DNA from: Alphaproteobacteria bacterium
Lineage (GTDB): Bacteria > Pseudomonadota > Alphaproteobacteria > Micavibrionales > Micavibrionaceae
Length of the DNA: 64,000 nt
Reading direction: 5' to 3'
Assembly: GCA_020443075.1 (NCBI GenBank)
Contig: JAGRIU010000049.1
Location: 1-64,000 of the forward strand
Positions within the stretch are counted from its first letter, which is position 1; each line of letters opens with the position of its first letter. The position numbers and the translations under genes are program-made. Below are positions 18,345-26,332 of this stretch, piece by piece. The notes beneath the pieces were generated by a model. That model was not told where the DNA came from, did no database searches, and worked only from the letters and a program-made list of their open reading frames with translations.

Positions 18345-18818
18345 ATGGAATTTTATGTCAGTCAGATTCAAGAAAATGATAAGGCTGTCTGGATGGATTT
18401 GTCGTATCAGGCCGATCCGTGGGCGCTCGATAACAACCGTCCGGATATTCCGGAGTCGAATTGGCGGCGTTTGATGGATGAATATGACGCGTTGCAAGGG
18501 CTGGCGTTGTGGGTCGATGATATGCTGGCGGGGTATATTCTTTACAGCTTTAATCCGTGCATCAAAACCGCGGGAGATGAGTGCCAGATTATGGATTTAT
18601 TTGTTGCGCCGGAGTATCGCCGGCAAGGTGGAGGGAGCCTGCTTTTTGAAGCGGTGCGGGCTGAGGCTGTGCAAAAGAATGCCGGGCGGCTTCGATGGTG
18701 GTTTAATCCGAATCGGCCAGATTCTGCCGGTTTTTATGAGACGCGCGCCGTGGACTTTTCCGACATGCAGGTTTTTGCCGGGGTTTGGCTTGAGGGTAAG
18801 GCAAAGGCGGCGACTTAG
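18345..18818 (+). CDS. GNAT family N-acetyltransferase
   Basis: A 157-residue single-domain GNAT. The acetyl-CoA pyrophosphate-binding loop is YRRQGGGSLLFEAV, preceded by the beta strand QIMDLFVAPE and followed by a strand rich in Trp (LRWWFNPNRPDSAGFYE) in place of the usual WxV..N..A..FY motif. The substrate is unknown. The ATG at 18345 has AAGGAGAG upstream and fits the domain start; the open frame from 18141 runs through the desaturase end and the repeat element and is not a real extension. The fucose synthase gene begins 3 bp after the stop. Confidence 0.85.
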   Translation: MEFYVSQIQENDKAVWMDLSYQADPWALDNNRPDIPESNWRRLMDEYDALQGLALWVDDMLAGYILYSFNPCIKTAGDECQIMDLFVAPEYRRQGGGSLLFEAVRAEAVQKNAGRLRWWFNPNRPDSAGFYETRAVDFSDMQVFAGVWLEGKAKAAT

Positions 18819-18821
18819 GCT

Positions 18822-19772
18822 ATGAATGATGGGTGGTTAGAGACGCCGTTTGATTTATCGGGGAAGAGTGTTTTTGTCGCCGGGCATCGCGGGATGGTCG
18901 GATCGGCGCTGGTGCGACGGCTGGAGGCCGAGGATTGCCGGATATTAACGGCTGAGGGCGTCGATTTTCGCCGTCAGGACGATGTTGAGCGCTGGATGGA
19001 TGTGCATCGGCCCGACGTGGTGGTGATTGCGGCGGCGCGGGTTGGCGGGATTTTGGCTAACTCTACGCGTCCGGCGGAATTTCTTTATGATAATGCCATG
19101 ATTGCGGCGCATTTGGTGCAGGCGGCGCACGTGTTCGGGGTGCAAAAGCTGTTGTTTTTGGGCTCTTCATGTATTTATCCCAAAGATGCGGTGCAGCCGA
19201 TTTCTGAGGAAGCTTTGCTGAGCGGGCCGCTAGAGCCGACAAACGAGGCCTATGCGCTGGCGAAGATTATGGGGGTGAAGCTGTGCGCGGCGTATCGCAA
19301 GCAGTACGGATGTGATTTTATTTCGGCGATGCCGTGCAATCTCTATGGCCCCGGCGATCGGTATGATGCGGAAGGTTCCCACGTTATTCCGGCCTTGATG
19401 ATGAAGGCGCATGCCGTGAAAACGGGCGCGGCCGAGGAGATGGTCGTTTGGGGATCGGGGACGCCTTTGCGTGAGTTTCTTTATGTTGATGATCTGGCTG
19501 AGGCGCTGGTGTTTTGTTTGCAGCGTTATTCCGGCGAATATCCGTTGAATATCGGTTCGGGCGAGGAGATCCGTATTGCGGATCTGGCGCGTCAGGTTTT
19601 GAAAGTCGTGGGAGTTGAAGAGGCTAAGCTGGTTTTTGATGAAAGCCGTCCTGACGGGGTTATGCGCAAGATTTTGGATGGAAGCCGTATTGTGCAGGCG
19701 GGTTGGCGGCCCCGGGTCGGCCTGGATGAAGGGCTTGCGCGGAGCTATGAGGATTATCTTAAGCTCTTGTAA
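18822..19772 (+). CDS. fcl: GDP-L-fucose synthase
   Basis: An extended short-chain dehydrogenase converting GDP-4-keto-6-deoxymannose to GDP-L-fucose, a precursor of surface polysaccharide. Diagnostic features are the NADP-binding GHRGMVGSALVRRL, AARVGGI, FLGSSCIYPKDA with the catalytic Ser, and the catalytic Tyr/Lys pair in NEAYALAKIMG. NLYGPGDRYD, HVIPALMMKAH and the substrate-binding GSGTPLREFLYVDDLA are also present. The length of 316 is normal. gmd, which makes its substrate, is not in the window. Confidence 0.94.
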   Translation: MNDGWLETPFDLSGKSVFVAGHRGMVGSALVRRLEAEDCRILTAEGVDFRRQDDVERWMDVHRPDVVVIAAARVGGILANSTRPAEFLYDNAMIAAHLVQAAHVFGVQKLLFLGSSCIYPKDAVQPISEEALLSGPLEPTNEAYALAKIMGVKLCAAYRKQYGCDFISAMPCNLYGPGDRYDAEGSHVIPALMMKAHAVKTGAAEEMVVWGSGTPLREFLYVDDLAEALVFCLQRYSGEYPLNIGSGEEIRIADLARQVLKVVGVEEAKLVFDESRPDGVMRKILDGSRIVQAGWRPRVGLDEGLARSYEDYLKLL

Positions 19773-19864
19773 AAGTTTTGCTTTTAAAATGATATGAGGG
19801 TGGTGGTCGCCACGGTCTTTTTAGGATAAGCTTACATTTGTAAATTTTAGCCGGGAGTGGGGAA

Positions 19865-20500
19865 ATGACGGTTATGCCTTCGACAAACGATTTGATGGTT
19901 TTTAGCGGCGAAGAACGCCGTAGTAATGAGGGGTTGTTTTCGGGGTTTGACAGGCAATTTGATGAAAAGCCGGTGTATCTGGATCCCGGTGATGTGGTTT
20001 TTAGTTCTCATGCCGATGATATGTTGGTGGCGACACCCGGGGTCGGGGTCTTGATCTCGATTTACGAGGTGGATTTAAAAATCGGGGCTATGGGGTATGT
20101 GCTCTTACCTGATGTTTTACTTGAGGCTTTTCCTAATCTGGATAAGGCTGATCCGGTGTTGATGGCTAAATCTTTTGAGCCGATAGAGAATTGTCTCGGG
20201 GAGATGAAACGCCGGGGGGCCGGAAAAGGCCGTATTCGTTTGCGCTTGATTGGTGGAACGTCGTATCCGGGGGATCGTCTGGATGCGGCGACGAAGAATT
20301 ATGTGTTTGTCAAAGAGGCGATGAACCGTAAGAAAATTCCGGTTTACAGCGAGTCTATGGGCGGCGAGAAAGCTCGCCGGGTTTACTTTTTTCCGACGAC
20401 GGGGCGAATCGTTCAAAAGATGTTGCGGCGTGATATTGATTTTCAATATGTCGAAGATGCTGAAAAAGCTTTTCAGGAAAAAATAACAAAAGGCGCATAA
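19865..20500 (+). CDS. CheD-like protein lacking the catalytic Cys and His
   Basis: A 211-residue protein with the CheD fold pattern: the strand-loop-strand PGVGVLISIYEVDLKIGAM, a downstream RLRLIGGT, YVFVKEAMNRKKIPVYSESM, and the conserved RRVYFFPTTGRI. CheD deamidates glutamines on chemoreceptors and binds CheC. In the canonical LGSCV motif the nucleophilic Cys is replaced here by Gly61, and the His of the GGMxH motif by Tyr78. It therefore probably cannot deamidate. It may act as a binding or scaffold protein; no chemoreceptor or other che gene is nearby. An AT-rich hairpin with a T-run follows the stop. Confidence 0.75.
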   Translation: MTVMPSTNDLMVFSGEERRSNEGLFSGFDRQFDEKPVYLDPGDVVFSSHADDMLVATPGVGVLISIYEVDLKIGAMGYVLLPDVLLEAFPNLDKADPVLMAKSFEPIENCLGEMKRRGAGKGRIRLRLIGGTSYPGDRLDAATKNYVFVKEAMNRKKIPVYSESMGGEKARRVYFFPTTGRIVQKMLRRDIDFQYVEDAEKAFQEKITKGA

Positions 20501-20515
20501 AACTTCGCATATTAT

Positions 20516-20550
20516 CCTTTAGTGTATTGTAATATAAAGGTTTTTTCTTT
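20516..20550 (+). terminator. Possible terminator after the CheD-like gene
   Basis: CCTTTA (20516-20521) pairs with TAAAGG (20535-20540) and is followed directly by a T-rich run. The stem is short and AT-rich with a 13-base loop, so efficiency is uncertain. Confidence 0.4.
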
Positions 20551-20623
20551 TTTTGTTTGATTTTTATTCTCATTTGCGGGTAGCCTAAGCATATCTTCGT
20601 AGATTTGTATTTGGGAGGCTGTT

Positions 20624-20920
20624 ATGAGTAATCATTACGAGGCATCTGATTTCGCCCGTGTGTTCTCCCCTAAGAATTGGGAAGAGCAGATTGAGAGTGT
20701 GCGGGTAGAGGCTTGTGCTTGCGAGGAAGATCCATTGGGGTATCGCGCAGTTTTTGTCGCTGATTCTCAAAAACCGACTCAAGGTTTCGTTGTCGGCGCT
20801 TCTTTTCTGGTAGAGCGCAGCCTCGATATTTGCAAAAGCGGTTATTCCGCGCCGATGACCCGTCAGGCTATTGCCTTGATTGAAGGTAAGCTGGGGCGTC
20901 AACTTTCGGAAGCTGTTTAG
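20624..20920 (+). CDS. Hypothetical 98-residue protein
   Basis: A small soluble protein with no signal peptide or membrane segment and no family I recognise. It is acidic in its first half, with CACEEDP near residue 31, followed by strands such as YRAVFVADS and QGFVVGASFLVERSLDI. A TTGGGAGG-type ribosome-binding site precedes the ATG, and a strong terminator follows 30 bp after the stop, so it is very likely a real, independently transcribed gene. Function is unknown; the neighbouring CheD-like gene may or may not be related. Confidence 0.65.
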   Translation: MSNHYEASDFARVFSPKNWEEQIESVRVEACACEEDPLGYRAVFVADSQKPTQGFVVGASFLVERSLDICKSGYSAPMTRQAIALIEGKLGRQLSEAV

Positions 20921-20950
20921 GATTTTATACTCTCTAAGGTTTTAGCAAGG

Positions 20951-20978
20951 GCCCCCTTTCGACGAAGGGGGCTTTTGT
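20951..20978 (+). terminator. Rho-independent terminator
   Basis: GCCCCCTT (20951-20958) pairs perfectly with AAGGGGGC (20965-20972) around a 6-base loop and is followed by TTTTGTTG. It ends the small gene at 20624-20920. Confidence 0.88.
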
Positions 20979-21050
20979 TGTTTGGGGAGGCGGCTATATG
21001 GGGTATGATAGTTTCGTTCTTATTTTTTCATCTCCTTGATTTGCCTAGCC

Positions 21051-21956
21051 ATGACCGAAGCCTTGATGACCCAATCGACCAATCATTTGTTTATGATTGA
21101 GCCGGCCGTTTTTTATGCCAATCCCGAGACGATGCCGACCAATGCTTATCAGATTGATGGGCATGAGCATCATGATGCTGTGTTTCAGCGCGCGCTTTCG
21201 GAGCTAAGGGGGTTTCGGGATAATCTGGTGGCGCATGGGGTTATGGTGACAACGGCCAAAGGTTTTCAAGAGTGTCCGGATATGGTGTTTCCGAACTGGG
21301 CTTCGACGCATGCGGGCGGGCAGATGATTTTGTATCCGATGCTCAATGCCAACCGTCAGGCCGAGCGTGATCCGGCAATTATCAAGGCGCTTTCGAAAGC
21401 CTATCCGGAGGTAATCGACTGGACGGGGTACGAGAAAGACGGTTTATGTCTTGAGGCGCGCAGCTCTATTGTGTCCGATCGTGTGAACAAGCGCGGGTTT
21501 GCGGCGTTATCGCAGCGCACTAGCCGTGAATTGGTCGATAAATGGGCCGATTTTATGGGCTATGAGATCGAGGTTTTTCATACGCGCAGCCATACGGGCG
21601 GGCCTGTTTATCATACGGATCTGGTGATCTGGATCGGCTCGACGCTGGCCGGGGTGTGTAGTGAATGCATTGTGGAGGAAGACCGGGAGCGGATTGTTAA
21701 GGCTCTGCAATCTACGCATGAGGTTGTGGAGTTTGATAATGCGCAGCTTCGCTCTTTTTGCGGGAATGCGCTGGAGGTGACGAACCGGGAGGGCAAGCGG
21801 ATTCTGGTGCTTTCGGATACGGCCGAGGCGGCGCTTAATGATAACCAGCGGGCAGTGATTTCACAGCACTTTGATACACTGATTCATAGTCCACTTGATA
21901 CTCTCGAAACATATGGAGGGGGTTCAGCGCGCTGTTGTCTGATGGAGCTGTATTGA
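21051..21956 (+). CDS. ctlX: Arginine deiminase-related hydrolase, CtlX type
   Basis: A protein of about 301 residues of the guanidino-group-modifying (pentein) superfamily, closest in pattern to CtlX, described as a citrulline-utilisation hydrolase. Features are FMIEPAVFYANPETMPTNAYQ, the FPNWASTHAGGQMILYPM block, LCLEARSSIVSDR, a catalytic-type His in GGPVYHTDLVIWIG, and GGGSARCCLMELY with the nucleophilic Cys near the C-terminus. The exact substrate is inferred. Start candidates are ATGs at 21051 and 21066 or a TTG at 21036; 21051 is a compromise. The 3' end overlaps a convergent gene by 122 bp. Confidence 0.82.
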   Translation: MTEALMTQSTNHLFMIEPAVFYANPETMPTNAYQIDGHEHHDAVFQRALSELRGFRDNLVAHGVMVTTAKGFQECPDMVFPNWASTHAGGQMILYPMLNANRQAERDPAIIKALSKAYPEVIDWTGYEKDGLCLEARSSIVSDRVNKRGFAALSQRTSRELVDKWADFMGYEIEVFHTRSHTGGPVYHTDLVIWIGSTLAGVCSECIVEEDRERIVKALQSTHEVVEFDNAQLRSFCGNALEVTNREGKRILVLSDTAEAALNDNQRAVISQHFDTLIHSPLDTLETYGGGSARCCLMELY

Positions 21957-22224
21957 TATAGGCGTAACGGGTGCGTTTATAAGTTGTGATAGCGATAACT
22001 ACCGTAATGCATGTGAGGTTAATTCCGGCGGTTAGGCAAAGCTTAAGGTCTGCAACTTCGTAATGGCTGTAGAGCAATGTGACCAGAGAGGTCGCTTGCC
22101 AGATGCTCCAGGTTGACATGGAGATGTCACGGCAGTCTGTTTTTGTTTTCCAGATATTGATGATTTGCGGAATATATCCACAAAGTGTCACAACAGCCGC
22201 CATGGAGTAAAGCATCGCAATCAT
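21835..22224 (-). CDS. PQ-loop / SWEET-like small membrane protein
   Basis: A 129-residue protein with three hydrophobic helices (about residues 2-20, 40-55 and 65-85). The PQ-loop signature is LCGYIPQIINIWKTK, followed by DISMSTWSIW, typical of bacterial semi-SWEET and PQ-loop proteins that dimerise into small-solute transporters. The hydrophilic C-terminal tail of about 40 residues is antisense to the end of ctlX. The conserved core lies outside the overlap, so the gene is probably real. Substrate unknown. Confidence 0.75.
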   Translation of the reverse strand: MIAMLYSMAAVVTLCGYIPQIINIWKTKTDCRDISMSTWSIWQATSLVTLLYSHYEVADLKLCLTAGINLTCITVVIAITTYKRTRYAYINTAPSDNSALNPLHMFREYQVDYESVYQSAVKSLPAGYH

Positions 22225-22315
22225 GCACAGTAATTTACATAATTATATTCCGTCTGTCAAATTTTGTTTGGGGCGCAGTTTTGTGTGTTGTCTTAGGTTT
22301 GTTTCTCTAAGCTTT

Positions 22316-24370
22316 TTAAGCCGCTTTTTTCTTTTTGAGCAGGCCTTCGCGGCGCAGGAGCGCATCGGGGTCGGCGTCGCGGCCACGGAAATTCCGGTAA
22401 AGAACGGCCGGTTCTTCGGAGCCGCCTTTGCTCAGGAGTTTTTCGCGGTAGGCCTTTGCGGCGTCTTTGTTGTACAGACCTTTTTCGAGGAACAGCTCGA
22501 AGGTATCGGCGTCCAGAACCTCGGCCCATTTATAGCTGTAATAGCCGGCGGAGTAGCCTCCGGCGAAGATGTGGGAGAAGCTGGCGGAGGCCGGGCCTGC
22601 GCGGCGCGGGAAGAGGCTTAGGTCTTTAATAGATTCGTCTTCGAAGGCGGCGACGTCTTTTATTTTTGACGGATCGGCGGTGTGCCAGTTCATATCCAGC
22701 GTGCCGAGGGAAATCTGGCGCAGACCGCCCCAGCCGACCATGAAATGCATGGCATCGCGCAGTTTTTGGATGAGCTCGGCCGGGATTTTTTCGCCTGTTT
22801 CATAATGGGCGGCGAACATATCCAGGGTTTCTTTTTCGTAGCACCAGTTTTCCTGAACTTGGCTGGGGAGTTCGACAAAATCCCAGAGCACATTTGTGCC
22901 TGCATTCGAGCGGTATTTGACGTTTGATAGCAGGCCGTGCATGGCGTGGCCCATTTCGTGGAACAGAGTGGTGACTTCGCCGTGGGTTAGCAAAGAAGGC
23001 TTTTTGGATGTCGGCTTGGTGAAATTGCAAACGATGGCGATGACGGGACGTTCAATTTGGCCGTGGAATAAGCCTTGATCGCGGTAGGAGGTCATCCATG
23101 CGCCCTGTTTTTTGCCTGTGCGGGGGAAGAAATCGGTAAAGAGCGTGCCGATGAAATCGCCGCTGTCTTTGTCGAAGAGTTCGAAGGCGCGCACGTCTTT
23201 GTGCCAGACTTCGTAGCCGTTGGCTTCCTTGAATTCGACGCCGAAGAGTTTGCTGAAATGATCGAAGCAACCCTTGAGGACGTTGTCGAGCGGCAGGTAG
23301 GGACGGAAATCCTCGGAGGAAAAGGCAAAGAGCTTTTGTTTGAGTTTTTCGGCGTAATAGCCGACATCCCATTGCATCAGTTCTTCGGGGCCACCGATCT
23401 CTTTGGCGAATTTTTGCAGTTCTGCGAGGTCTTTTTCGGCGGCCGGTTTATAGGCTGATTTCAGTTTATTCAGGAAATCCCAGACATTTTCAGCTGTTTC
23501 GGCCATGCGGCGCTCCAGCACGTAATCGGCGTGGTTTTTGTAGCCCAGCAGCTTGGCACGTTCGTCTTTGAGCGCGACGATTTTCAGAATATTTTCGCAG
23601 TTATCATATTCATCGCCGTAGGCGCGGTCGGCGAAGGCGCGCCACATTTTTTCGCGGAGCTCGCGGTTGTCGGCGTACTGGACGAAGGGGATATAGCTGG
23701 GGTAATCGAGGGTAAAACGCCATTTGCCCGCCATATCTTTTTCGGCGGCGGCATGGGCGGCGGCTTCGATGGCGGTATCGGGGAGGCCGGCGAGGTCTTT
23801 TTCATCCTCGATGATCAGTTCAAAGCTTTCTGCGGACCTGCTGGCGTTGTTCATGAAAACGGGGCCGAGCGTAGAGAGCGCTTCGTTGATTTCGCGCAGG
23901 CGTTTCTTTTTTGCCTCATCCAGAAGCGCGCCGCCACGGACGAAGCTTTTGTAGCTGTCTTCGAGTAAGGTTTTTTGCTCTGTGGTGAGGTTTGAAACAT
24001 CTTTTTGATCGTGGACGGCCTTAACGCGTTTAAAGAGCGTTTCATCGAGAATGATGTCGCTGGAGAAATTCGAGGTGATAGGACCGATTTTTTCGGCCAG
24101 TTCATGCAAATCATCGCCGCCCATGCAGGAAAGCTGGTTATAGAATACGGACGTGACGCTTCCGAGGGTTTCACTAGCGTTTTCCATGGCTTCGAGCGTG
24201 TTTTCGAAGCGCGGGCTTTCCGGATTGTTTTTAATGGCGTTGTAATTAGCGCGGGCTTCTTCGATGGCGGCCTCAATGGCCGGTAAATAATGCCCGGACT
24301 TTATTTTTTCAAAAGCCGGGGCTTTATTGGGCAGGGATGAAGTTTGTAGCAAGGGGTTTGAGGCGCTCAT
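22316..24370 (-). CDS. M3 family metallopeptidase (oligopeptidase A / Dcp type)
   Basis: A 684-residue zinc peptidase with the M3 signature TLFHEMGHAMHGLL, whose HExxH binds zinc, and the downstream third ligand region in VELPSQVQENW. The C-terminal FSHIFAGGYSAGYYSYKWAEVLDAD is the highly conserved substrate-binding block of oligopeptidase A and peptidyl-dipeptidase Dcp. No signal peptide is visible, so it is probably cytoplasmic and degrades short peptides. The C-terminus is Lys-rich (LLKKKKAA). It is divergent from mnmD, with an 87-bp gap. Confidence 0.93.
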   Translation of the reverse strand: MSASNPLLQTSSLPNKAPAFEKIKSGHYLPAIEAAIEEARANYNAIKNNPESPRFENTLEAMENASETLGSVTSVFYNQLSCMGGDDLHELAEKIGPITSNFSSDIILDETLFKRVKAVHDQKDVSNLTTEQKTLLEDSYKSFVRGGALLDEAKKKRLREINEALSTLGPVFMNNASRSAESFELIIEDEKDLAGLPDTAIEAAAHAAAEKDMAGKWRFTLDYPSYIPFVQYADNRELREKMWRAFADRAYGDEYDNCENILKIVALKDERAKLLGYKNHADYVLERRMAETAENVWDFLNKLKSAYKPAAEKDLAELQKFAKEIGGPEELMQWDVGYYAEKLKQKLFAFSSEDFRPYLPLDNVLKGCFDHFSKLFGVEFKEANGYEVWHKDVRAFELFDKDSGDFIGTLFTDFFPRTGKKQGAWMTSYRDQGLFHGQIERPVIAIVCNFTKPTSKKPSLLTHGEVTTLFHEMGHAMHGLLSNVKYRSNAGTNVLWDFVELPSQVQENWCYEKETLDMFAAHYETGEKIPAELIQKLRDAMHFMVGWGGLRQISLGTLDMNWHTADPSKIKDVAAFEDESIKDLSLFPRRAGPASASFSHIFAGGYSAGYYSYKWAEVLDADTFELFLEKGLYNKDAAKAYREKLLSKGGSEEPAVLYRNFRGRDADPDALLRREGLLKKKKAA

Positions 24371-24457
24371 AATTTTGTTTCATATCCTTTTATGTTTTGT
24401 TCGCCGGAGGAACGCTGTAGAATGGCCCATCCTTCGATTGTATGAATATGGGGCAAA

Positions 24458-25147
24458 ATGTTCGGGGCGCCAAGGTCTAAAGAGTTCGATGACGTTTATT
24501 TTTCCGCTGAAAACGGGCTGGAGGAGACGCGGCATGTGTTTTTGCGCGGCAATAACCTGCCGGCTGCATGGGAAGGACGTTCGGATTTTGTGATCGCCGA
24601 GACGGGTTTCGGGACGGGGTTGAATTTTTTGGCGGTGTGGAAGCTGTTTTTGGAACATTCTCAACCCCATCAAAAGCTGCATTTTATTTCTTTTGAAAAA
24701 TATCCGCTGGATGCGGAGGAAATTGCTTTGCCGTTGCAGCCTTGGGCGAAAGAGTTTGATACATGCTTGCCGAGGCTTTTGGAGGTGTATCCGGCGTTGA
24801 TACCGGGGTTTCATCATCTGGATCTGGATGAACGCGTGCGTTTGACGTTGATTTTCGATGATGTGAATGTGGCGCTGGCGCGGGTGGATGCGCAGGTGGA
24901 TGTCTGGTTTTTGGACGGGTTTAAGCCTTCGACCAATCCGGATATGTGGAGTGAAACGGTGTTTAAGCATATGGCGCGTTTGAGCCGTCCGGGCACACGC
25001 TTTGCTACGTTTACAGCCGCCGGAGCGGTGCGCCGCGGTTTGCAGGCGGCGGGCTTTAACGTCAAGAAAGTGCCGGGTTTCGGGTCCAAGCGTGATATGA
25101 GTGTGGGCGTGTTTGTGGGCGAGAATATGGCTGGGGACGGCGTATGA
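24458..25147 (+). CDS. mnmD: tRNA (mnm5s2U34)-methyltransferase domain protein (MnmD)
   Basis: The methyltransferase half of the MnmC system, which methylates nm5s2U to mnm5s2U at the wobble position using SAM. Signatures are RSKEFDDVYFSAENGLEETRHVFLRGN, the SAM-binding AETGFGTGLNFLAVW, DVWFLDGFKPSTNPDMW, and a C-terminal block AAGAVRRGLQAAGFNVKKVPGFG with KRDM. The ATG at 24458 is the only usable start because a stop lies just upstream. The stop overlaps the mnmC start (ATGA), giving translational coupling. Confidence 0.92.
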   Translation: MFGAPRSKEFDDVYFSAENGLEETRHVFLRGNNLPAAWEGRSDFVIAETGFGTGLNFLAVWKLFLEHSQPHQKLHFISFEKYPLDAEEIALPLQPWAKEFDTCLPRLLEVYPALIPGFHHLDLDERVRLTLIFDDVNVALARVDAQVDVWFLDGFKPSTNPDMWSETVFKHMARLSRPGTRFATFTAAGAVRRGLQAAGFNVKKVPGFGSKRDMSVGVFVGENMAGDGV

Positions 25148-26211
25148 AAGTGGCGGTTATCGGCGGCGGGCTGGCCGGATGCGCGGCGGCTTATATTTTG
25201 AAGAAGGCTGGAGCCGAGCCTGTTGTTTTTGAATCTTCCAGCACCTTGGCGAGCGGGGCTTCCGGGAATGAGCTGGGGATGTATAATCCGCGTTTTTCGG
25301 CGCAGCGGACGCCGCAGAGCGATTTTTTTTCAGCTGCTTTTTCAAAGGCTTTGCGGGTTTTTAGGGAATTGGGCGATTCTATCGATTGGCATGCGTGCGG
25401 GGCGCTGCATCTAGTGGTGGATGAGAAAAAAGCCCAGCGTTATCCGCAAACGGTTGAAAACTGGGGGTGGGAGAGAGAGCATATGCGCATGGTGGATGCG
25501 CGGGAAGCTTCGGAGATTGCCGGTGTACCCTTGGATTATGAGGCTCTTTATTTGCCCGAGGCCGGGGTGGTGTCACCGCGAAAACTCTGCGGCCGGTATG
25601 TAGAAGGCGTTGAGGTGCGGCTGGATAAGCGGCCGGAAAGTCTTGAGGTTTTAAGGGACAATTTTGATGCCGTGATTGTGGCGTGTGGTTATAATGCGGG
25701 GACTTATCTTGACGGGCTGGCTCTGGGTCAGGTGCGCGGGCAGGTTACGCAGGTGCGCGGGCATGATTTGTCAAGTGCTGTGCGCTGTAATTTATGTTAC
25801 GGAGGCTATTTTACGCCTGCATTCGAGGATGGTGTGCATGTTGTGGGGGCGACGTTTCAGCGCTGGCTCAATCACAGCGATATTTTGGAAGAAGATGACC
25901 GGGATAATCTGAACAAGCTGGCGGCTGTGGTGCCGGGGCTGGTTTCGGGGCTGGAGATTGTCGGGCAGCGCGCATCGGTGCGGACAACAACCAAAGATCA
26001 TTTTCCGGTTGTGGGCCGTGTGGACGGGCTTGAAAATGTTTATGTGTCTTGCGGGCACGGATCGCACGGGATTTTGAGCAGTCTCATGGGGGCGCAGCTT
26101 TTGTGCGATATGATTTGTGATGCGCCGCGATCTTTACCGCGGCCGACGATTGAGGCATTATCTCTTTCACGTTTTACGCAACGTGAACAAACTTCGATAA
26201 ATAGGCTGTAA
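25144..26211 (+). CDS. mnmC: FAD-dependent cmnm5s2U34 oxidoreductase (MnmC oxidase part)
   Basis: The oxidase half that converts cmnm5s2U34 to nm5s2U34, normally fused to MnmD in enterobacteria but separate here. The N-terminal dinucleotide-binding motif is VAVIGGGLAGCAAAYIL, followed by ASGASGNELGMYNPRF, a DAO-fold interior with GQVRGQVTQ, RASVRTTTKDHFPVVG, and a C-terminal FAD-contacting GHGSHGILSSLMGAQLL. The final codons and the stop lie inside the left flank of dispersed repeat copy A. It overlaps mnmD by 4 bp. Confidence 0.92.
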   Translation: MKVAVIGGGLAGCAAAYILKKAGAEPVVFESSSTLASGASGNELGMYNPRFSAQRTPQSDFFSAAFSKALRVFRELGDSIDWHACGALHLVVDEKKAQRYPQTVENWGWEREHMRMVDAREASEIAGVPLDYEALYLPEAGVVSPRKLCGRYVEGVEVRLDKRPESLEVLRDNFDAVIVACGYNAGTYLDGLALGQVRGQVTQVRGHDLSSAVRCNLCYGGYFTPAFEDGVHVVGATFQRWLNHSDILEEDDRDNLNKLAAVVPGLVSGLEIVGQRASVRTTTKDHFPVVGRVDGLENVYVSCGHGSHGILSSLMGAQLLCDMICDAPRSLPRPTIEALSLSRFTQREQTSINRL

Positions 26212-26305
26212 ATGAAGAGTTTCTGCGCTTCCGGTTCTCAAGTACGTTTATGTACGTTCCGCTTCCGGTTCTCGAAACGCTTCATTTCCATCCCATTTCT
26301 CTTTG
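26200..26305 (+). repeat. Dispersed structured repeat, copy A
   Basis: A 106-bp member of a three-copy family. The left flank is AATAGGCTGTAAA. The outer stem pairs AAATGAAGAGTTT (26210-26222) with AAACGCTTCATTT (26275-26287), with one mismatch in 13. Inside, the 14-mer CGCTTCCGGTTCTC occurs twice, at 26226-26239 and 26260-26273, around a short self-complementary GTAC-containing segment. The right flank ends in ATTTCTCTTTG. It starts in the last codons of mnmC and ends just ahead of the WecA-like gene. Confidence 0.85.
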
Positions 26306-26332
26306 TTTTTTCATGTTGCGGTGTGGTTCTGG

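Noticed and set aside
24458..26211. mnmD and mnmC as a frameshifted single mnmC gene
   Set aside because: The two frames overlap as a clean ATGA with complete domains on each side; separate mnmD and mnmC genes are known in many bacteria.
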